NCBI GenBank assembly: GCA_964580995.1
Contig: CAZOMV010000052.1
Span: forward strand, 1 to 40,149
Origin: JAKJEP01 sp964580995
GTDB taxonomy: Bacteria; Planctomycetota; Phycisphaerae; Sedimentisphaerales; SM23-30
Length of the DNA: 40,149 nucleotides
Direction: 5' to 3'
Shown here: positions 30,703 to 39,712 of the stretch, in pieces
How the letters are laid out: every line of letters begins with the position of its first letter
Position numbering within the stretch: the stretch's first letter is position 1
Position numbers and translations under genes: made by a program
Notes under the pieces: generated by a model
Told to the model about the DNA's origin: nothing
Database searches by the model: none
Seen by the model: only the letters and a program-made list of their open reading frames with translations

Positions 30703-32753
30703 CGTCCCTTTCCCATCGTTTCTTTCAAGTTCTGTAATTCCTCACGATTCGTTTGCTGCCGGTACCGAGACCGGGCATAGCGGCGATACCATCGCGCCGC
30801 CTCCTGCAGCCAGAGTTCCTCCTGCCCTTTCTCTTCGATCCGCGCCGAAAACTTTTCCAGCGTCTCGGCGGGCCGGCGCACCAGCCCTTTCCCGCGAATC
30901 CGCTTATCCATCCGGCACAGCAAACGATGTAACGCACGAACCCGCGGATCGGCGGGCAGGCTGCGCAGATACCGCTGATATTTCCGCCACTGCCGATAGC
31001 CGAAGATCAGAACCACCAGCAGAATCAGCGCCCAGCCGATAAAACTAGTCACCAAATCCATCAGCCGGCCCAGAATCCACCGGAAGACTCCCTTGACTCC
31101 ATCCAGATACAACGACACCCGCAAGTTCTGCAACTGATACTTGATACTGTCCCATAAATACCCCGTCTGGCTGCCCTCCTCCCCTTCCGGCACCCCGCCC
31201 GAGGCCGTCGCCTCCACCAGCACCCACTGTTTTTGCTCTGTGTCCCATGCCTCCACCCACGCGTGGGCATCCTGATTCCGGGCGATCCAGCAGTCCAGGT
31301 AGGGATTGCGTTCTAGGGCGACATACCCCGTAATATACCGGCACGGCACTCCCGCCAGCCGCAGCAAAACCGCTGCCCCTGCCGCAAAATATTCACAGTG
31401 TGCCGCCGGCTGAACGACCAGAAAGTACGTCAGCGGATCCGGGTACAGATTCAAGTCTCCATGGCTTTCCAGACCCAGATGGTAGGTATAATTCGTATTG
31501 AAATACGAGACGACCGCATCCATTTTTTGCCCTGGGCCGGGGCAGTTTGCGAAAATCTCGTTTGCCAGCTGCCTGACCCGCGGGTCAATGTCCTCCGGAA
31601 GTTGCAGACATTTCTGGAGATATTCTTGCCCCGGATCCGATACCACCGGGGTATCGGGGACTGCCGCTACATAGTTCACGCCGCTGTATAAGTCCGGCGA
31701 ATCATAGGCATCATTTTCATATTGCAGCAGGGTCTTCACCGGAGCCTGGAAAACCGCGGTTCCCAGCGGCGCAAACATTCCGGCATCCAGCTTCGTCGAG
31801 GGCCAGATATCCAGCGTCTGCCAATCCTCCGAATCCACCGAATACGGCACAAAAACCTCGCTGGTATAGGGCAATTGCAGATGGCTCACCGCCTGCTCCG
31901 CCGGCTCGAGTATCTGCGCTTCCGATTCCGTCGTCCATCTGGACTTCTCATACTTCTCAAAGGCCGTCGCGCGCAAATACCCCGGCGCACTTATACTAAA
32001 AACATGCAATGCCACCTGTTTGGCGCCGGCCTGATTGATCCGCTTCACACTGTCCAGCCGAACTTCATTGGTAAATTCCACCGTGGCCGCCTCACTGTCA
32101 AACATCCGCTGAATCAGAGTCGATGCCTGCAGCCGAGCCACCAGATCCTCCACCGCCAGTTGATTGTTCGTCCAGCGATTGCCGATCAGCCAGCCGCCCG
32201 CCAGGGCAATCGACAGAAACAGCAGCACAATCAGATTGCGCCCATAGGCATCCCGAATCGAAACCACCCCCTGCGGCACCCGCAGACTGTTGTAATAGAA
32301 GATCATCAAGCCAATATAACTGATCGCGAATATGCGAAACACCAATCCCGCCTCATATTGTTTATAGATCAAGCCCGTCGTAAACACCGCAAACAGACCC
32401 CCAAACGGAATTGCGTTCAGAATCATCTTCCGGGGCTTTAGAAAAAAATGCACCACGATCAAACCCAGAAGCCATTCCGCCTGCGGCTCCCACTGCGGAT
32501 GTCCGTAAAACCGCTCCATCCGCATCTCTTCCACCGGCGTTACCAGACGATATTTCGCCGCGAACAACAGCGTCACCAGCAGAAACAGGATCACCCGCCG
32601 CGAAGGACGCATCTCCCAATGCCATCGGCCAAACAAACCAACCAGCCCTATCACCACCAGAACACCCGGCATGAACACACTCCGGCTGGCGTAGGCCAGT
32701 GCGGCCGCGATATTCAGAACTAACAGCAAGGCGAAAAACCGGTAACTCTTCAT
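30699..32753 (-). CDS. TgpA-like membrane transglutaminase-domain protein
   Basis: A 684-residue membrane protein with about six N-terminal membrane segments, a large extracytoplasmic region and one further membrane helix (about 585-605, SFIGWALILLVVLIFGY) before a cytoplasmic basic tail. The transglutaminase-like core carries Cys453 in AAHCEYFAAG and His497 in DAHAWVEAW. At the third catalytic position it has VEAT, that is Glu514 where the family normally shows Asp. Proteins of this layout regularly travel with MoxR and DUF58 genes. They are thought to modify or cross-link envelope proteins, but substrates are unknown. It overlaps both neighbours by 4 bases, so the four genes are translated as a coupled unit. 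Confidence 0.9.
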   Translation of the reverse strand: MKSYRFFALLLVLNIAAALAYASRSVFMPGVLVVIGLVGLFGRWHWEMRPSRRVILFLLVTLLFAAKYRLVTPVEEMRMERFYGHPQWEPQAEWLLGLIVVHFFLKPRKMILNAIPFGGLFAVFTTGLIYKQYEAGLVFRIFAISYIGLMIFYYNSLRVPQGVVSIRDAYGRNLIVLLFLSIALAGGWLIGNRWTNNQLAVEDLVARLQASTLIQRMFDSEAATVEFTNEVRLDSVKRINQAGAKQVALHVFSISAPGYLRATAFEKYEKSRWTTESEAQILEPAEQAVSHLQLPYTSEVFVPYSVDSEDWQTLDIWPSTKLDAGMFAPLGTAVFQAPVKTLLQYENDAYDSPDLYSGVNYVAAVPDTPVVSDPGQEYLQKCLQLPEDIDPRVRQLANEIFANCPGPGQKMDAVVSYFNTNYTYHLGLESHGDLNLYPDPLTYFLVVQPAAHCEYFAAGAAVLLRLAGVPCRYITGYVALERNPYLDCWIARNQDAHAWVEAWDTEQKQWVLVEATASGGVPEGEEGSQTGYLWDSIKYQLQNLRVSLYLDGVKGVFRWILGRLMDLVTSFIGWALILLVVLIFGYRQWRKYQRYLRSLPADPRVRALHRLLCRMDKRIRGKGLVRRPAETLEKFSARIEEKGQEELWLQEAARWYRRYARSRYRQQTNREELQNLKETMGKGR

Positions 32754-33997
32754 AAGCGTTCGATTCCCCCCTGACGGATCGTCTCCGATTCAAAAAGATG
32801 GAACTGCCCGGCCCAGTTCTGCGCCTCCTCGAATGGCAGCGAGACCGGACGATCCCGGACAATGAACACCCGCACATGACAGCCCGCATCCACGGCCAGA
32901 TGCAGCAGCTTCTCCCGGTGGCTGTCCCAATCCAGCAGGACAAAAACCACCGATGAGGTCTGGGTCAGTTCTTCCTCCAGCGCCGGGGTAATCACCTCAA
33001 ACGGATTGCTGTGGCAGTGGCCGACGCTGGCCAGGATATCCAGCAAATTCTCAAAATGTGCGGTGTGCCGCCCGCTGCGAAAGACGTAGAGATCGGGACC
33101 AGCCGCAAAGAAGTCGATAATCCGCTCATCCCGCGAAAGAAAGTCCGCGATCGAGGCGGTCAGGCTTACCGCCGCCTCAAAATTGGGATAGCCGCTCCTT
33201 TTGGGGATGCGACTTCTGGCGATATGCGTATCCAAAACCACGGCTACATGGCAATAATATTCCTCGTGATATTCCTTCACGACCGGTATCGCCAGCCGCG
33301 CCCAGGCCCGCGTATCGATTTTTCGCGGGGAGTCTCCCGCTTGAAACGGACGGTTGCCGATATATTCCGGCGACTCCCCCACCTGGCTGGCCAGCACGAT
33401 TCCGCCCGGCTGATACCGCTGATCCACCGCCACGTTCAATCGCTGCAGCGGATGATAGTCCGGCAGCACCAGAACCGATTTCGTTCGCCGCCGCAGGCCC
33501 CGCAGCCGGTTGCGATACAGATTAAACGGAAACGTGGAATACGCGCACGGTTCCGCTATCTCATATAACCCCCGCCTCAATACCTGGAAATGAACATCGA
33601 AATGGGCCGTTTCGCCAGCCGCCAGTCGAAACAGATAACGATCCGGACCCGTCATTTGAACTGAGCGCGGCAATTCCGTAAATCCCAGCGAAACATCATA
33701 CGCCGGAAAAAACGACTCATTCGTCAGTTGATACCGCACCGTAACCTCTTTACCCGCGATGATTTTATCCGGCAACTGCCCGAACACCCGAATTTTCGGC
33801 CGCAAAATTACCCCCACCATGGATCCCAGCAGCAAAATACAGATCAGCGAGGTCAGAATCTGGTACTCCGGCAGCGCCAGGGTTAATCCCCCTGCCAGAA
33901 TCACCCCGCCCAGTACCAGCTTCGCCGGCTCCGCCAGATAAAAATGCTCGATCATCCGCCGCCAGCGATTCAGATTGGCCAAACCCCGGATCTTCAT
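32750..33997 (-). CDS. DUF58 domain protein (vWA-like), membrane-anchored
   Basis: A 415-residue protein with two N-terminal membrane segments (LVLGGVILAGGLTLALP and LTSLICILLLGSMVGVIL), then a beta-rich region, then the DUF58 core with the signature GDSPRKIDTRAWARL and a von Willebrand A-like continuation (VAVVLDTH) that would bind a metal ion. Its stop and start overlap the transglutaminase and MoxR genes by 4 bases each. Together with the MoxR ATPase it forms the widespread MoxR/DUF58/transglutaminase module, in which the ATPase is believed to act as a chaperone for the vWA protein. Role in this organism unknown. Confidence 0.93.
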   Translation of the reverse strand: MKIRGLANLNRWRRMIEHFYLAEPAKLVLGGVILAGGLTLALPEYQILTSLICILLLGSMVGVILRPKIRVFGQLPDKIIAGKEVTVRYQLTNESFFPAYDVSLGFTELPRSVQMTGPDRYLFRLAAGETAHFDVHFQVLRRGLYEIAEPCAYSTFPFNLYRNRLRGLRRRTKSVLVLPDYHPLQRLNVAVDQRYQPGGIVLASQVGESPEYIGNRPFQAGDSPRKIDTRAWARLAIPVVKEYHEEYYCHVAVVLDTHIARSRIPKRSGYPNFEAAVSLTASIADFLSRDERIIDFFAAGPDLYVFRSGRHTAHFENLLDILASVGHCHSNPFEVITPALEEELTQTSSVVFVLLDWDSHREKLLHLAVDAGCHVRVFIVRDRPVSLPFEEAQNWAGQFHLFESETIRQGGIERL

Positions 33998-34944
33998 GTC
34001 GGTACCTTCACCCGGGCTAAAATATCTTCAATCACCTGCAATTTCGTTGACCCGTCAAACCGGCTCTTCGACGTCAGCAAGACCCGATGCGGCAGAACAT
34101 ACGGAACCAGCCGCTGAATATCGTCCGGTGTCACATGATCCCGCCCGGCATAAAACGCCGCCGCCTGGGCTGAGCGTGACAGCATGATCGAACCGCGCGG
34201 ACTGACCCCGAGCATCAAACGCGGCTCTTCCCGCGTCGCCGTCACGATCGAAACGATATACCCCGACAGCGACGGATCCACATACACCTTCTGCACCGCC
34301 TGCTGCATCTGACGGACCTGGCCCAATTCGAGAACCGGTTCGATCTTATCCAGCGGATGGTCATGGGTATAGGATTGCAGGATATCCACCTCCACCTCAT
34401 GGGATGGATAGCCGATGTCCAGCCGCACCAGAAACCGGTCCAACTGGGCTTCCGGCAGGGGGTAGGTCCCGTGAAAATCCACCGGATTCTGGGTCGCCAG
34501 CACCATAAAAGGCTGCTCCAGCTTGTAGCTCTCGCCCTCGATCGTCGCCTGCGACTCGTTCATCGCCTCCAGCAGCGCTGACTGCGTACGCGGCGAGGCC
34601 CGGTTGATCTCATCGGCCAGCAGAATATGACAGAAAATGGGACCCCGCCGAAAATCAAACGAACCGGTAACCGGATTATACACCGACGATCCCAGGATAT
34701 CCGCCGGCAGCAGGTCGGGCGTGAACTGAATCCGCCGGAAATGGGCGTCGATACTCCGGGCCAGGGCCTTGGCCAGCGTGGTCTTGCCGACCCCGGGAAT
34801 GTCCTCCAGCAGTACCGAGCCGCCCGCCAGCATCGCAATCAGCAGAATATCGATACACTCCGCCTTGCCGTAGATGACGCTCTGCAGGTTCTGCCGCAAC
34901 GCCGCAAACGCCTCTTCCTTCCCTTGTACCAGCTCTTCCGTCAT
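33994..34944 (-). CDS. MoxR-family AAA+ ATPase
   Basis: A 316-residue AAA+ ATPase. Walker A is PGVGKTT (Lys54), Walker B is ILLADEINR (Asp111, Glu112), sensor 1 is LATQNP, and the arginine-finger region is TYPLPEAQLDRF. A C-terminal lid follows with VSPRGSIMLSRSAQAAAF. I chose the ATG at 34944, with TAGGG before it, over an in-frame start at 35028 that would add 28 residues not typical of the family. First gene of the four-gene minus-strand operon. MoxR proteins act as chaperones that help assemble or activate partner complexes, here most likely the DUF58 and transglutaminase proteins. Confidence 0.95.
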   Translation of the reverse strand: MTEELVQGKEEAFAALRQNLQSVIYGKAECIDILLIAMLAGGSVLLEDIPGVGKTTLAKALARSIDAHFRRIQFTPDLLPADILGSSVYNPVTGSFDFRRGPIFCHILLADEINRASPRTQSALLEAMNESQATIEGESYKLEQPFMVLATQNPVDFHGTYPLPEAQLDRFLVRLDIGYPSHEVEVDILQSYTHDHPLDKIEPVLELGQVRQMQQAVQKVYVDPSLSGYIVSIVTATREEPRLMLGVSPRGSIMLSRSAQAAAFYAGRDHVTPDDIQRLVPYVLPHRVLLTSKSRFDGSTKLQVIEDILARVKVPT

Positions 34945-34996
34945 AAAAATCCCTATATGGTTAATATCTAACAGCAACCTGAAACAATAGACCGCC

Positions 34997-35033
34997 ATTA
35001 TACAATCAGCCATCCCAAAGGAAAGCATTTCCC
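34997..35033 (-). promoter_or_regulatory. Possible promoter of the MoxR operon
   Basis: A TATAAT -10 box lies on the minus strand at 35002-34997, about 50 bases before the MoxR start. The -35 region is poor. A small perfect palindrome (GGAAA, 3 bases, TTTCC; 35021-35033) sits where the -35 box should be, which may mean control by an activator. Confidence 0.4.
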
Positions 35034-35076
35034 ATTTTTAATCCCCAACCGACTCCAAAGTTTCCCATCATTCCAA

Positions 35077-35105
35077 TTGACTAACCCCCCTTTGCGGTCT
35101 ATAAT
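35077..35105 (+). promoter_or_regulatory. Sigma-70 promoter of ndk
   Basis: TTGACT (35077-35082), a 17-bp spacer and TATAAT (35100-35105) form a near-consensus promoter about 60 bases upstream of the ndk start. The ndk-cupin-ligA genes are probably read from it. Confidence 0.85.
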
Positions 35106-35165
35106 AACTTACAGCGTATGGATGAGGCATAAGTATTTGTTTTTAAATAGTTTATAGGAGTACCC

Positions 35166-35621
35166 GTGGATAGAACACTCATCATTATCAAGCCCGACGC
35201 CGTGCAGCGGCAGTTGATTGGGCGGATCATCACCCGTTTTGAAGAGAAGGGGCTGCAGATTATCGCCAGCCGGTTCATGCAGATCACCCGCAATCTGGCG
35301 GAGCAGCATTACGCAGTACACAAAGGCAAGCCATTTTTCGATTCGCTGCTCAATTATATCACCAGCGGGCCGGTCCTGGTCCTGGTCCTGCAGGCACCGG
35401 GCGTGATCCCCATCGCGCGAAAGCTGATGGGGAAAACCTTCGGCTGTGAGGCGGAACCGGGCACCATCCGCGGCGACTTCGGCGCCTCCCGCGGATTCAA
35501 TCTGATCCACGGCAGCGATTCACCCGAATCGGCCGAATATGAAATTAATTTATATTTCAGTGATAACGAATTGGTAAACTACCCCCTGGCCAACGAACAT
35601 TGGCTCTATGGAGATAATTGA
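35166..35621 (+). CDS. ndk: Nucleoside-diphosphate kinase
   Basis: A 151-residue cytoplasmic enzyme that passes phosphate from ATP to other nucleoside diphosphates through a phospho-histidine. The family opening RTLIIIKPDAV, the substrate-loop region ARKLMGKT and the active-site block GFNLIHGSDS with His115 are all present, and length is normal. It starts with GTG at 35166, preceded by AGGAG six bases upstream. A strong promoter lies at 35077-35105. The cupin gene begins 5 bases after its stop. Confidence 0.97.
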   Translation: MDRTLIIIKPDAVQRQLIGRIITRFEEKGLQIIASRFMQITRNLAEQHYAVHKGKPFFDSLLNYITSGPVLVLVLQAPGVIPIARKLMGKTFGCEAEPGTIRGDFGASRGFNLIHGSDSPESAEYEINLYFSDNELVNYPLANEHWLYGDN

Positions 35622-35626
35622 ATACG

Positions 35627-35986
35627 ATGCTATTAAAAAAGATCAGCAGTGTTCCTTTGATTCCGGTGGAAAAAGAAGGCGCCCATAAAGTATTCAATCG
35701 GATTGTTTTTGGCCCCAAAGACGCCGCCCCCAATTTTTCCACCCGCGTCTTCGAATTCGAACCGGCCGGCCATACCCCCTATCATTACCACCCATACGAA
35801 CATCAGGTGCTCGTGCTGGAAGGGGAACTGGCCTATGTCACGGAAACCAAAGAGGAAATCCCTCTCACCCCCGGCGACGCGGTGATGGTCATGCCCGGTG
35901 AGATGCACCAGTTTCGCAACCGATCCAATACCAATAAGGCTAAAATGGTTTGCGTAATTCCGATTGAATATCAAAATAATCGATAA
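35627..35986 (+). CDS. Single-domain cupin protein
   Basis: A 119-residue small beta-barrel protein. The first cupin motif is HTPYHYHPYEHQVLVLEGE, with His, His, His and Glu metal ligands, and the second is PGDAVMVMPGEMHQFRN with the fourth ligand His. Such proteins bind a divalent metal and may be sugar isomerases, dioxygenases or binding proteins; function cannot be told. I chose the ATG at 35627. An in-frame TTG at 35618 overlaps the ndk stop codon and lies only a few bases from the GGAGA element. It sits between ndk and ligA in a likely operon. Confidence 0.9.
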   Translation: MLLKKISSVPLIPVEKEGAHKVFNRIVFGPKDAAPNFSTRVFEFEPAGHTPYHYHPYEHQVLVLEGELAYVTETKEEIPLTPGDAVMVMPGEMHQFRNRSNTNKAKMVCVIPIEYQNNR

Positions 35987-36007
35987 GAATATCCAAAAGT
36001 TGGGTTT

Positions 36008-38068
36008 ATGGATAAAGATCTCCTGAAAAAGCTGGAGCGTCTGCGGAACGAGATTCGTCGGCATGATCATTTGTATTATATCCAGAATATGCCGGCCATC
36101 TCGGATCAGGAATACGACCTACTCTTCAGCCAGTTGAAAAAACTGGAATCCGACCACCCGCAGCTCATCACAGCCGACTCCCCCACCCAGCGGGTTAGCG
36201 GTGCTCCGCTGGAGGGCTTCACCACTGTCACCCATTCCCTGCCCATGCTCAGCATGGACAACACCTACTCACCGGCTGAACTCCGCGAATTCGACCAGCG
36301 CGTGCGGAAAATCCTCGAAATCCCCGAAGTGGAGTATGTCGTAGAAACCAAAATCGACGGCGTCGCCGTCTCGCTGCGATACGAGAAAGACTTGTTGGTT
36401 CTGGCGGCCACCCGCGGTGACGGCGTACGCGGTGACGACATCACTGCCAATATCCGCACGATCCCCTCTGTCCCGTTGCGGCTGACACCGCCCGCCCAAA
36501 AAAAATCCATCGGCTCCCTCTTTGCCGACCAACCCGACCAACCCGAAGATATTCCGGATATTCTCGAAGTCCGCGGCGAGGTCTTCATGCCCACCGCCGA
36601 ATTCGACCGTATCAACCGCCAGCGCGAAAAAAACGGCGACCCCCTATTCGCCAACCCCCGCAACGCCACCGCCGGCTCCCTCAAGCTTCTCGACAGCCGA
36701 ACCGTCGCTCAGCGCGGCCTGCGCTTTCTCGGTTACGCCCTCGGCCAGCTCAGCCGCCCCCTGGCCCCCACCCATTACCAGTCCCTGCAAACGTTGCGCA
36801 GTTTTTCCATCCCCGTCAATCCCCACATGGAACTGGCCCCCGGCATCGAAGCCGTCATCGACATCTGCAGCCGCTGGGAACAAAAGAAAAACTCCCTCGA
36901 TTTTCAGATCGACGGTATGGTCGTTAAGGTCAACCGCCTCGCCCAGCAGCAAACCCTCGGCAAAACCGCCCGCGCCCCCCGCTGGTGCATCGCCTACAAA
37001 TTCGCCGCCGAACGGGCCGCCACTCTCGTTAAAAGCATCGACGTCCAGGTCGGCAAAAGCGGCGCCCTCACCCCCGTCGCCAACCTCGAACCGGTCCAGC
37101 TCTCCGGCACCACCGTCAGCCGCGCCAGCCTCCACAACTTCGAGGAACTCGCCCGCAAAGACGTCCGCGAAGGCGACACCGTGCTCGTTGAAAAGGCCGG
37201 CGAAATCATCCCGCAAGTTGTCGAAGTGCTCAAAGACAAACGGCCCAAATCCGCCCGCCCCTTTCATCTGCCGACGAAATGCCCCGAATGCCGGGGCGAG
37301 GTCCTCAAGGACGAGGACGGCGTCTATCTCCGCTGCATCAATCCCGAATGCCCCGCCCAGCTCGTCGAACGCCTTCGCCATTTTGCCGCCCGCGACCAGA
37401 TGGACATCGACGGCCTGGGTATCGCTCTCGTCGAGCAGCTCGTCGCCGCCGGCTTGGTCCGCAGCTACGCCGACCTCTATAAGCTCACCGCCGAACAACT
37501 GGCCGCCCTGGAACGCATGGGCGAAAAATCCGCTGGCAATCTTATTCAAGCCATCGAAGTAAGCAAAACCCGGCCGCTGGCCCGCGTATTGGCCGGGCTG
37601 GGCATCCTGCACGTCGGCACCCGCCTCGCCGAGATCCTCGCCGATGCGTTCGGCTCCATCACCGCCCTGCTCGACGCCCAGCCGGAGCAACTCGAACTAA
37701 TCAACGAGATCGGCCCCGTCCTGGCCCAGAGCATCCACAAATTCTGCCACAGTCCCCATACTCGCAAACTCATCGAAGACCTGATGGCTGTGGGCCTGAC
37801 CATGCCCGGCCCCGACACCTCTAAAACCAGAACCGGCCCCTTCACCGGCCTGACCGTCGTCGTCACCGGCACCATCGAAGGCTTCTCCCGCAACGACATC
37901 GAGGCCCTCATCAAATCCCAGGGCGGCAAACCCACCGGCAGCGTCAGCAAAAAAACCGACCTGGTCATCGTCGGCGAAAACCCCGGCTCCAAAGCCGACA
38001 AAGCCGCCCAACTTGGCGTCAAAACCCTCTCCGCCCCCGAATTCCTGAAAATGATACGAAATGTATGA
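36008..38068 (+). CDS. ligA: NAD-dependent DNA ligase
   Basis: A 686-residue ligase that joins nicks in duplex DNA during replication and repair using NAD+. Domain order is normal: Ia helical region with HDHLYYIQNMPAISDQEYD for NMN binding, adenylation domain with the active lysine Lys115 in TKIDG, OB fold, a four-cysteine zinc finger (CPECRGE and CINPECPAQ), helix-hairpin-helix repeats (GLGILHVGTRLAE and others) and a C-terminal BRCT domain (FTGLTVVVTGTIEGFSR to the end). Length is typical. It follows the cupin gene by 21 bases and its stop overlaps the start of the next gene by 4 bases. Confidence 0.98.
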   Translation: MDKDLLKKLERLRNEIRRHDHLYYIQNMPAISDQEYDLLFSQLKKLESDHPQLITADSPTQRVSGAPLEGFTTVTHSLPMLSMDNTYSPAELREFDQRVRKILEIPEVEYVVETKIDGVAVSLRYEKDLLVLAATRGDGVRGDDITANIRTIPSVPLRLTPPAQKKSIGSLFADQPDQPEDIPDILEVRGEVFMPTAEFDRINRQREKNGDPLFANPRNATAGSLKLLDSRTVAQRGLRFLGYALGQLSRPLAPTHYQSLQTLRSFSIPVNPHMELAPGIEAVIDICSRWEQKKNSLDFQIDGMVVKVNRLAQQQTLGKTARAPRWCIAYKFAAERAATLVKSIDVQVGKSGALTPVANLEPVQLSGTTVSRASLHNFEELARKDVREGDTVLVEKAGEIIPQVVEVLKDKRPKSARPFHLPTKCPECRGEVLKDEDGVYLRCINPECPAQLVERLRHFAARDQMDIDGLGIALVEQLVAAGLVRSYADLYKLTAEQLAALERMGEKSAGNLIQAIEVSKTRPLARVLAGLGILHVGTRLAEILADAFGSITALLDAQPEQLELINEIGPVLAQSIHKFCHSPHTRKLIEDLMAVGLTMPGPDTSKTRTGPFTGLTVVVTGTIEGFSRNDIEALIKSQGGKPTGSVSKKTDLVIVGENPGSKADKAAQLGVKTLSAPEFLKMIRNV

Positions 38069-38967
38069 GTCTGAATGAAATAGTAATGATCAAAAATAAT
38101 TCAGTAGTATTTCCGGTTATCATAAAAATCATTAAAACAACCATTGTTCTGGGTGTATTCTTATTTTTGTTTTTTATTGCCTATCTATTTGGTGTATTCA
38201 GTCCTGGAATTATACCAGAAGATGTTGCTGTCAGCCCCGTTGTTGTATCGCCTGATGGGAATTATCACGCCCAGGTATTTCGTCGAGAATTTGAGATAAC
38301 AAAAATTCAAGAAGATCCTAGAGGGTATAGATGGATTCTTGTGATTTGTTTGACTAATGGGGCAAAATGTGCTGAAGGGTGTATTGCAGTTGATAGTTCT
38401 AATCATTCTATTACTCGTATAAAAAAATTGCGTAATATTACATATGATCTTTCCTGGGACACATCACAAAAAACAATCACATGTAAATCTAATGCTTTGA
38501 GTAAAAACGCATACTATCTGGGCCATTCTGTTTTTTCTTTTGAAAATGAGTGTGAGATTCATAATGATATATCCCCTATGAGTGAAGATATTAAGAATCT
38601 ATTGATGCAATATGGTATAGAGGATAATAAAATTACTTCGATGTCTTACTTTAATCTTAGTGGCGAAAATGTTGGTGCAAGTTCCAATGGTTATATTTAT
38701 AACAAAGAAAATGTTTTATTGGTCATCGGTCCAGATTATAAATCACAAGGGAAAATAATATCCTATGGTCCTATTTTACTATTGGGATCAGTGAAAGCGT
38801 ATGCTATAGCCACTTCTAAATGGATGGTAATTGACGGTCTGCCAGATTGTATGGGTGGATTATATGCAGATAAAATATTTATATCTGATTCAGTAGATTT
38901 GGAATTTATTAATCGCAGAAGTGGATTTAATACTCCACCGATTGTGGTCAATACTTCCAAAGATTAG
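38065..38967 (+). CDS. AT-rich membrane-anchored protein of unknown function
   Basis: A 300-residue protein that I do not recognise. It has one N-terminal membrane anchor (IVLGVFLFLFFIAYLFGVF, about residues 27-45), followed by an extracytoplasmic domain of short beta-like stretches, including VVVSPDGNYHAQVFRR, which resembles a propeller blade opening. Four cysteines are present in the exported part. The ATG at 38065 overlaps the ligA stop (ATGA); a second ATG at 38086 is possible, and neither has a clear ribosome-binding site. Base composition and codon use are strikingly AT-rich compared with ligA and pgsA on either side, which suggests recent acquisition. Confidence 0.7.
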   Translation: MSLNEIVMIKNNSVVFPVIIKIIKTTIVLGVFLFLFFIAYLFGVFSPGIIPEDVAVSPVVVSPDGNYHAQVFRREFEITKIQEDPRGYRWILVICLTNGAKCAEGCIAVDSSNHSITRIKKLRNITYDLSWDTSQKTITCKSNALSKNAYYLGHSVFSFENECEIHNDISPMSEDIKNLLMQYGIEDNKITSMSYFNLSGENVGASSNGYIYNKENVLLVIGPDYKSQGKIISYGPILLLGSVKAYAIATSKWMVIDGLPDCMGGLYADKIFISDSVDLEFINRRSGFNTPPIVVNTSKD

Positions 38968-39001
38968 GAATCACTTTAAATAATTCGCTAAGTTTACTAT
39001 A

Positions 39002-39029
39002 TTGATAGTTTAAATTTTTTTGTTATGGT
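39002..39029 (+). promoter_or_regulatory. Possible promoter of pgsA giving a leaderless message
   Basis: TTGATA (39002-39007), a 16-bp spacer and TATGGT (39024-39029) would start transcription near 39036, the first base of the pgsA ATG. No ribosome-binding site precedes that ATG, which fits leaderless translation. Confidence 0.4.
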
Positions 39030-39035
39030 AATTGT

Positions 39036-39698
39036 ATGACCAAACTTCGCATGTCCTGGCCCAACCGCATCACCGTGGCCCGGATTCTGCTCATCCTGCC
39101 CTTCGTCGTGGCGATGCTGCAAATCAACCGGCCCGAATACCAGCCGTGGGCCCGCTACCTGGCCCTGCTGATCTTTCTGGTCATGGCGGTGAGCGACGGG
39201 CTGGACGGGTATCTGGCCCGCAAATACCATCGCGTCACCATGCTCGGCACCTTTCTCGACCCCCTGGCCGACAAACTCCTGATCACCTGTGCTTCCCTCC
39301 TGCTGGCCGCCCCGGCGACCGCCATCCCCGGCGCCCGGCTGCCCAGCACCATCGTCGCCATCATCATCGGCAAGGACCTCTACATCACCATCGGTTTTAT
39401 CATCCTCTACTTCCTCACTTCCGAACACAAAATCGTCCCCGTCTCCATCGGCAAACTCTGCACCGCCGCCCAGCTCTCCATGGTCGTCGCCACCCTCCTG
39501 GCCCCCGACCTCACCCCCCGCCTGCCCGCCTACCGCTATTTCCTCCATTTCCTCTGGTGGTCCTCCGCCGCCCTCGCCGTCGCCGCCGTCCTCATCTACA
39601 CCCGCAACGGCTCCCGCTACTACAACGAATTCGAACACCGCCAGAAACTCCTCAAACACCAGCCCCCCAAACCCGACCAACCCGACCAACCCGCCTAA
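39036..39698 (+). CDS. pgsA: CDP-alcohol phosphatidyltransferase, probable CDP-diacylglycerol-glycerol-3-phosphate 3-phosphatidyltransferase
   Basis: A 220-residue membrane enzyme for phospholipid head-group synthesis, most likely making phosphatidylglycerol phosphate. The opening WPNRITVARILLILPF is typical of PgsA. The CDP-alcohol signature is complete: Asp54, Asp57, Gly58, Ala61, Arg62, Gly71, Asp75 and Asp79 within SDGLDGYLAR and GTFLDPLADK. About five to six membrane segments follow the family pattern. The C-terminus is an unusual short polar tail with repeated Asp-Gln-Pro. The start at 39036 lacks a clear ribosome-binding site; an ATG at 39051 is an alternative. A 20-codon hydrophobic ORF follows 14 bases later. 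Confidence 0.93.
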   Translation: MTKLRMSWPNRITVARILLILPFVVAMLQINRPEYQPWARYLALLIFLVMAVSDGLDGYLARKYHRVTMLGTFLDPLADKLLITCASLLLAAPATAIPGARLPSTIVAIIIGKDLYITIGFIILYFLTSEHKIVPVSIGKLCTAAQLSMVVATLLAPDLTPRLPAYRYFLHFLWWSSAALAVAAVLIYTRNGSRYYNEFEHRQKLLKHQPPKPDQPDQPA

Positions 39699-39712
39699 CT
39701 CCCAGGTGCAAC

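Noticed and set aside
36644..37690. A 348-codon open frame on the minus strand opposite ligA
   Set aside because: Gly/Ala/Asp/Phe-rich shadow of ligA codons with no recognisable domain; ligA itself is unambiguous.
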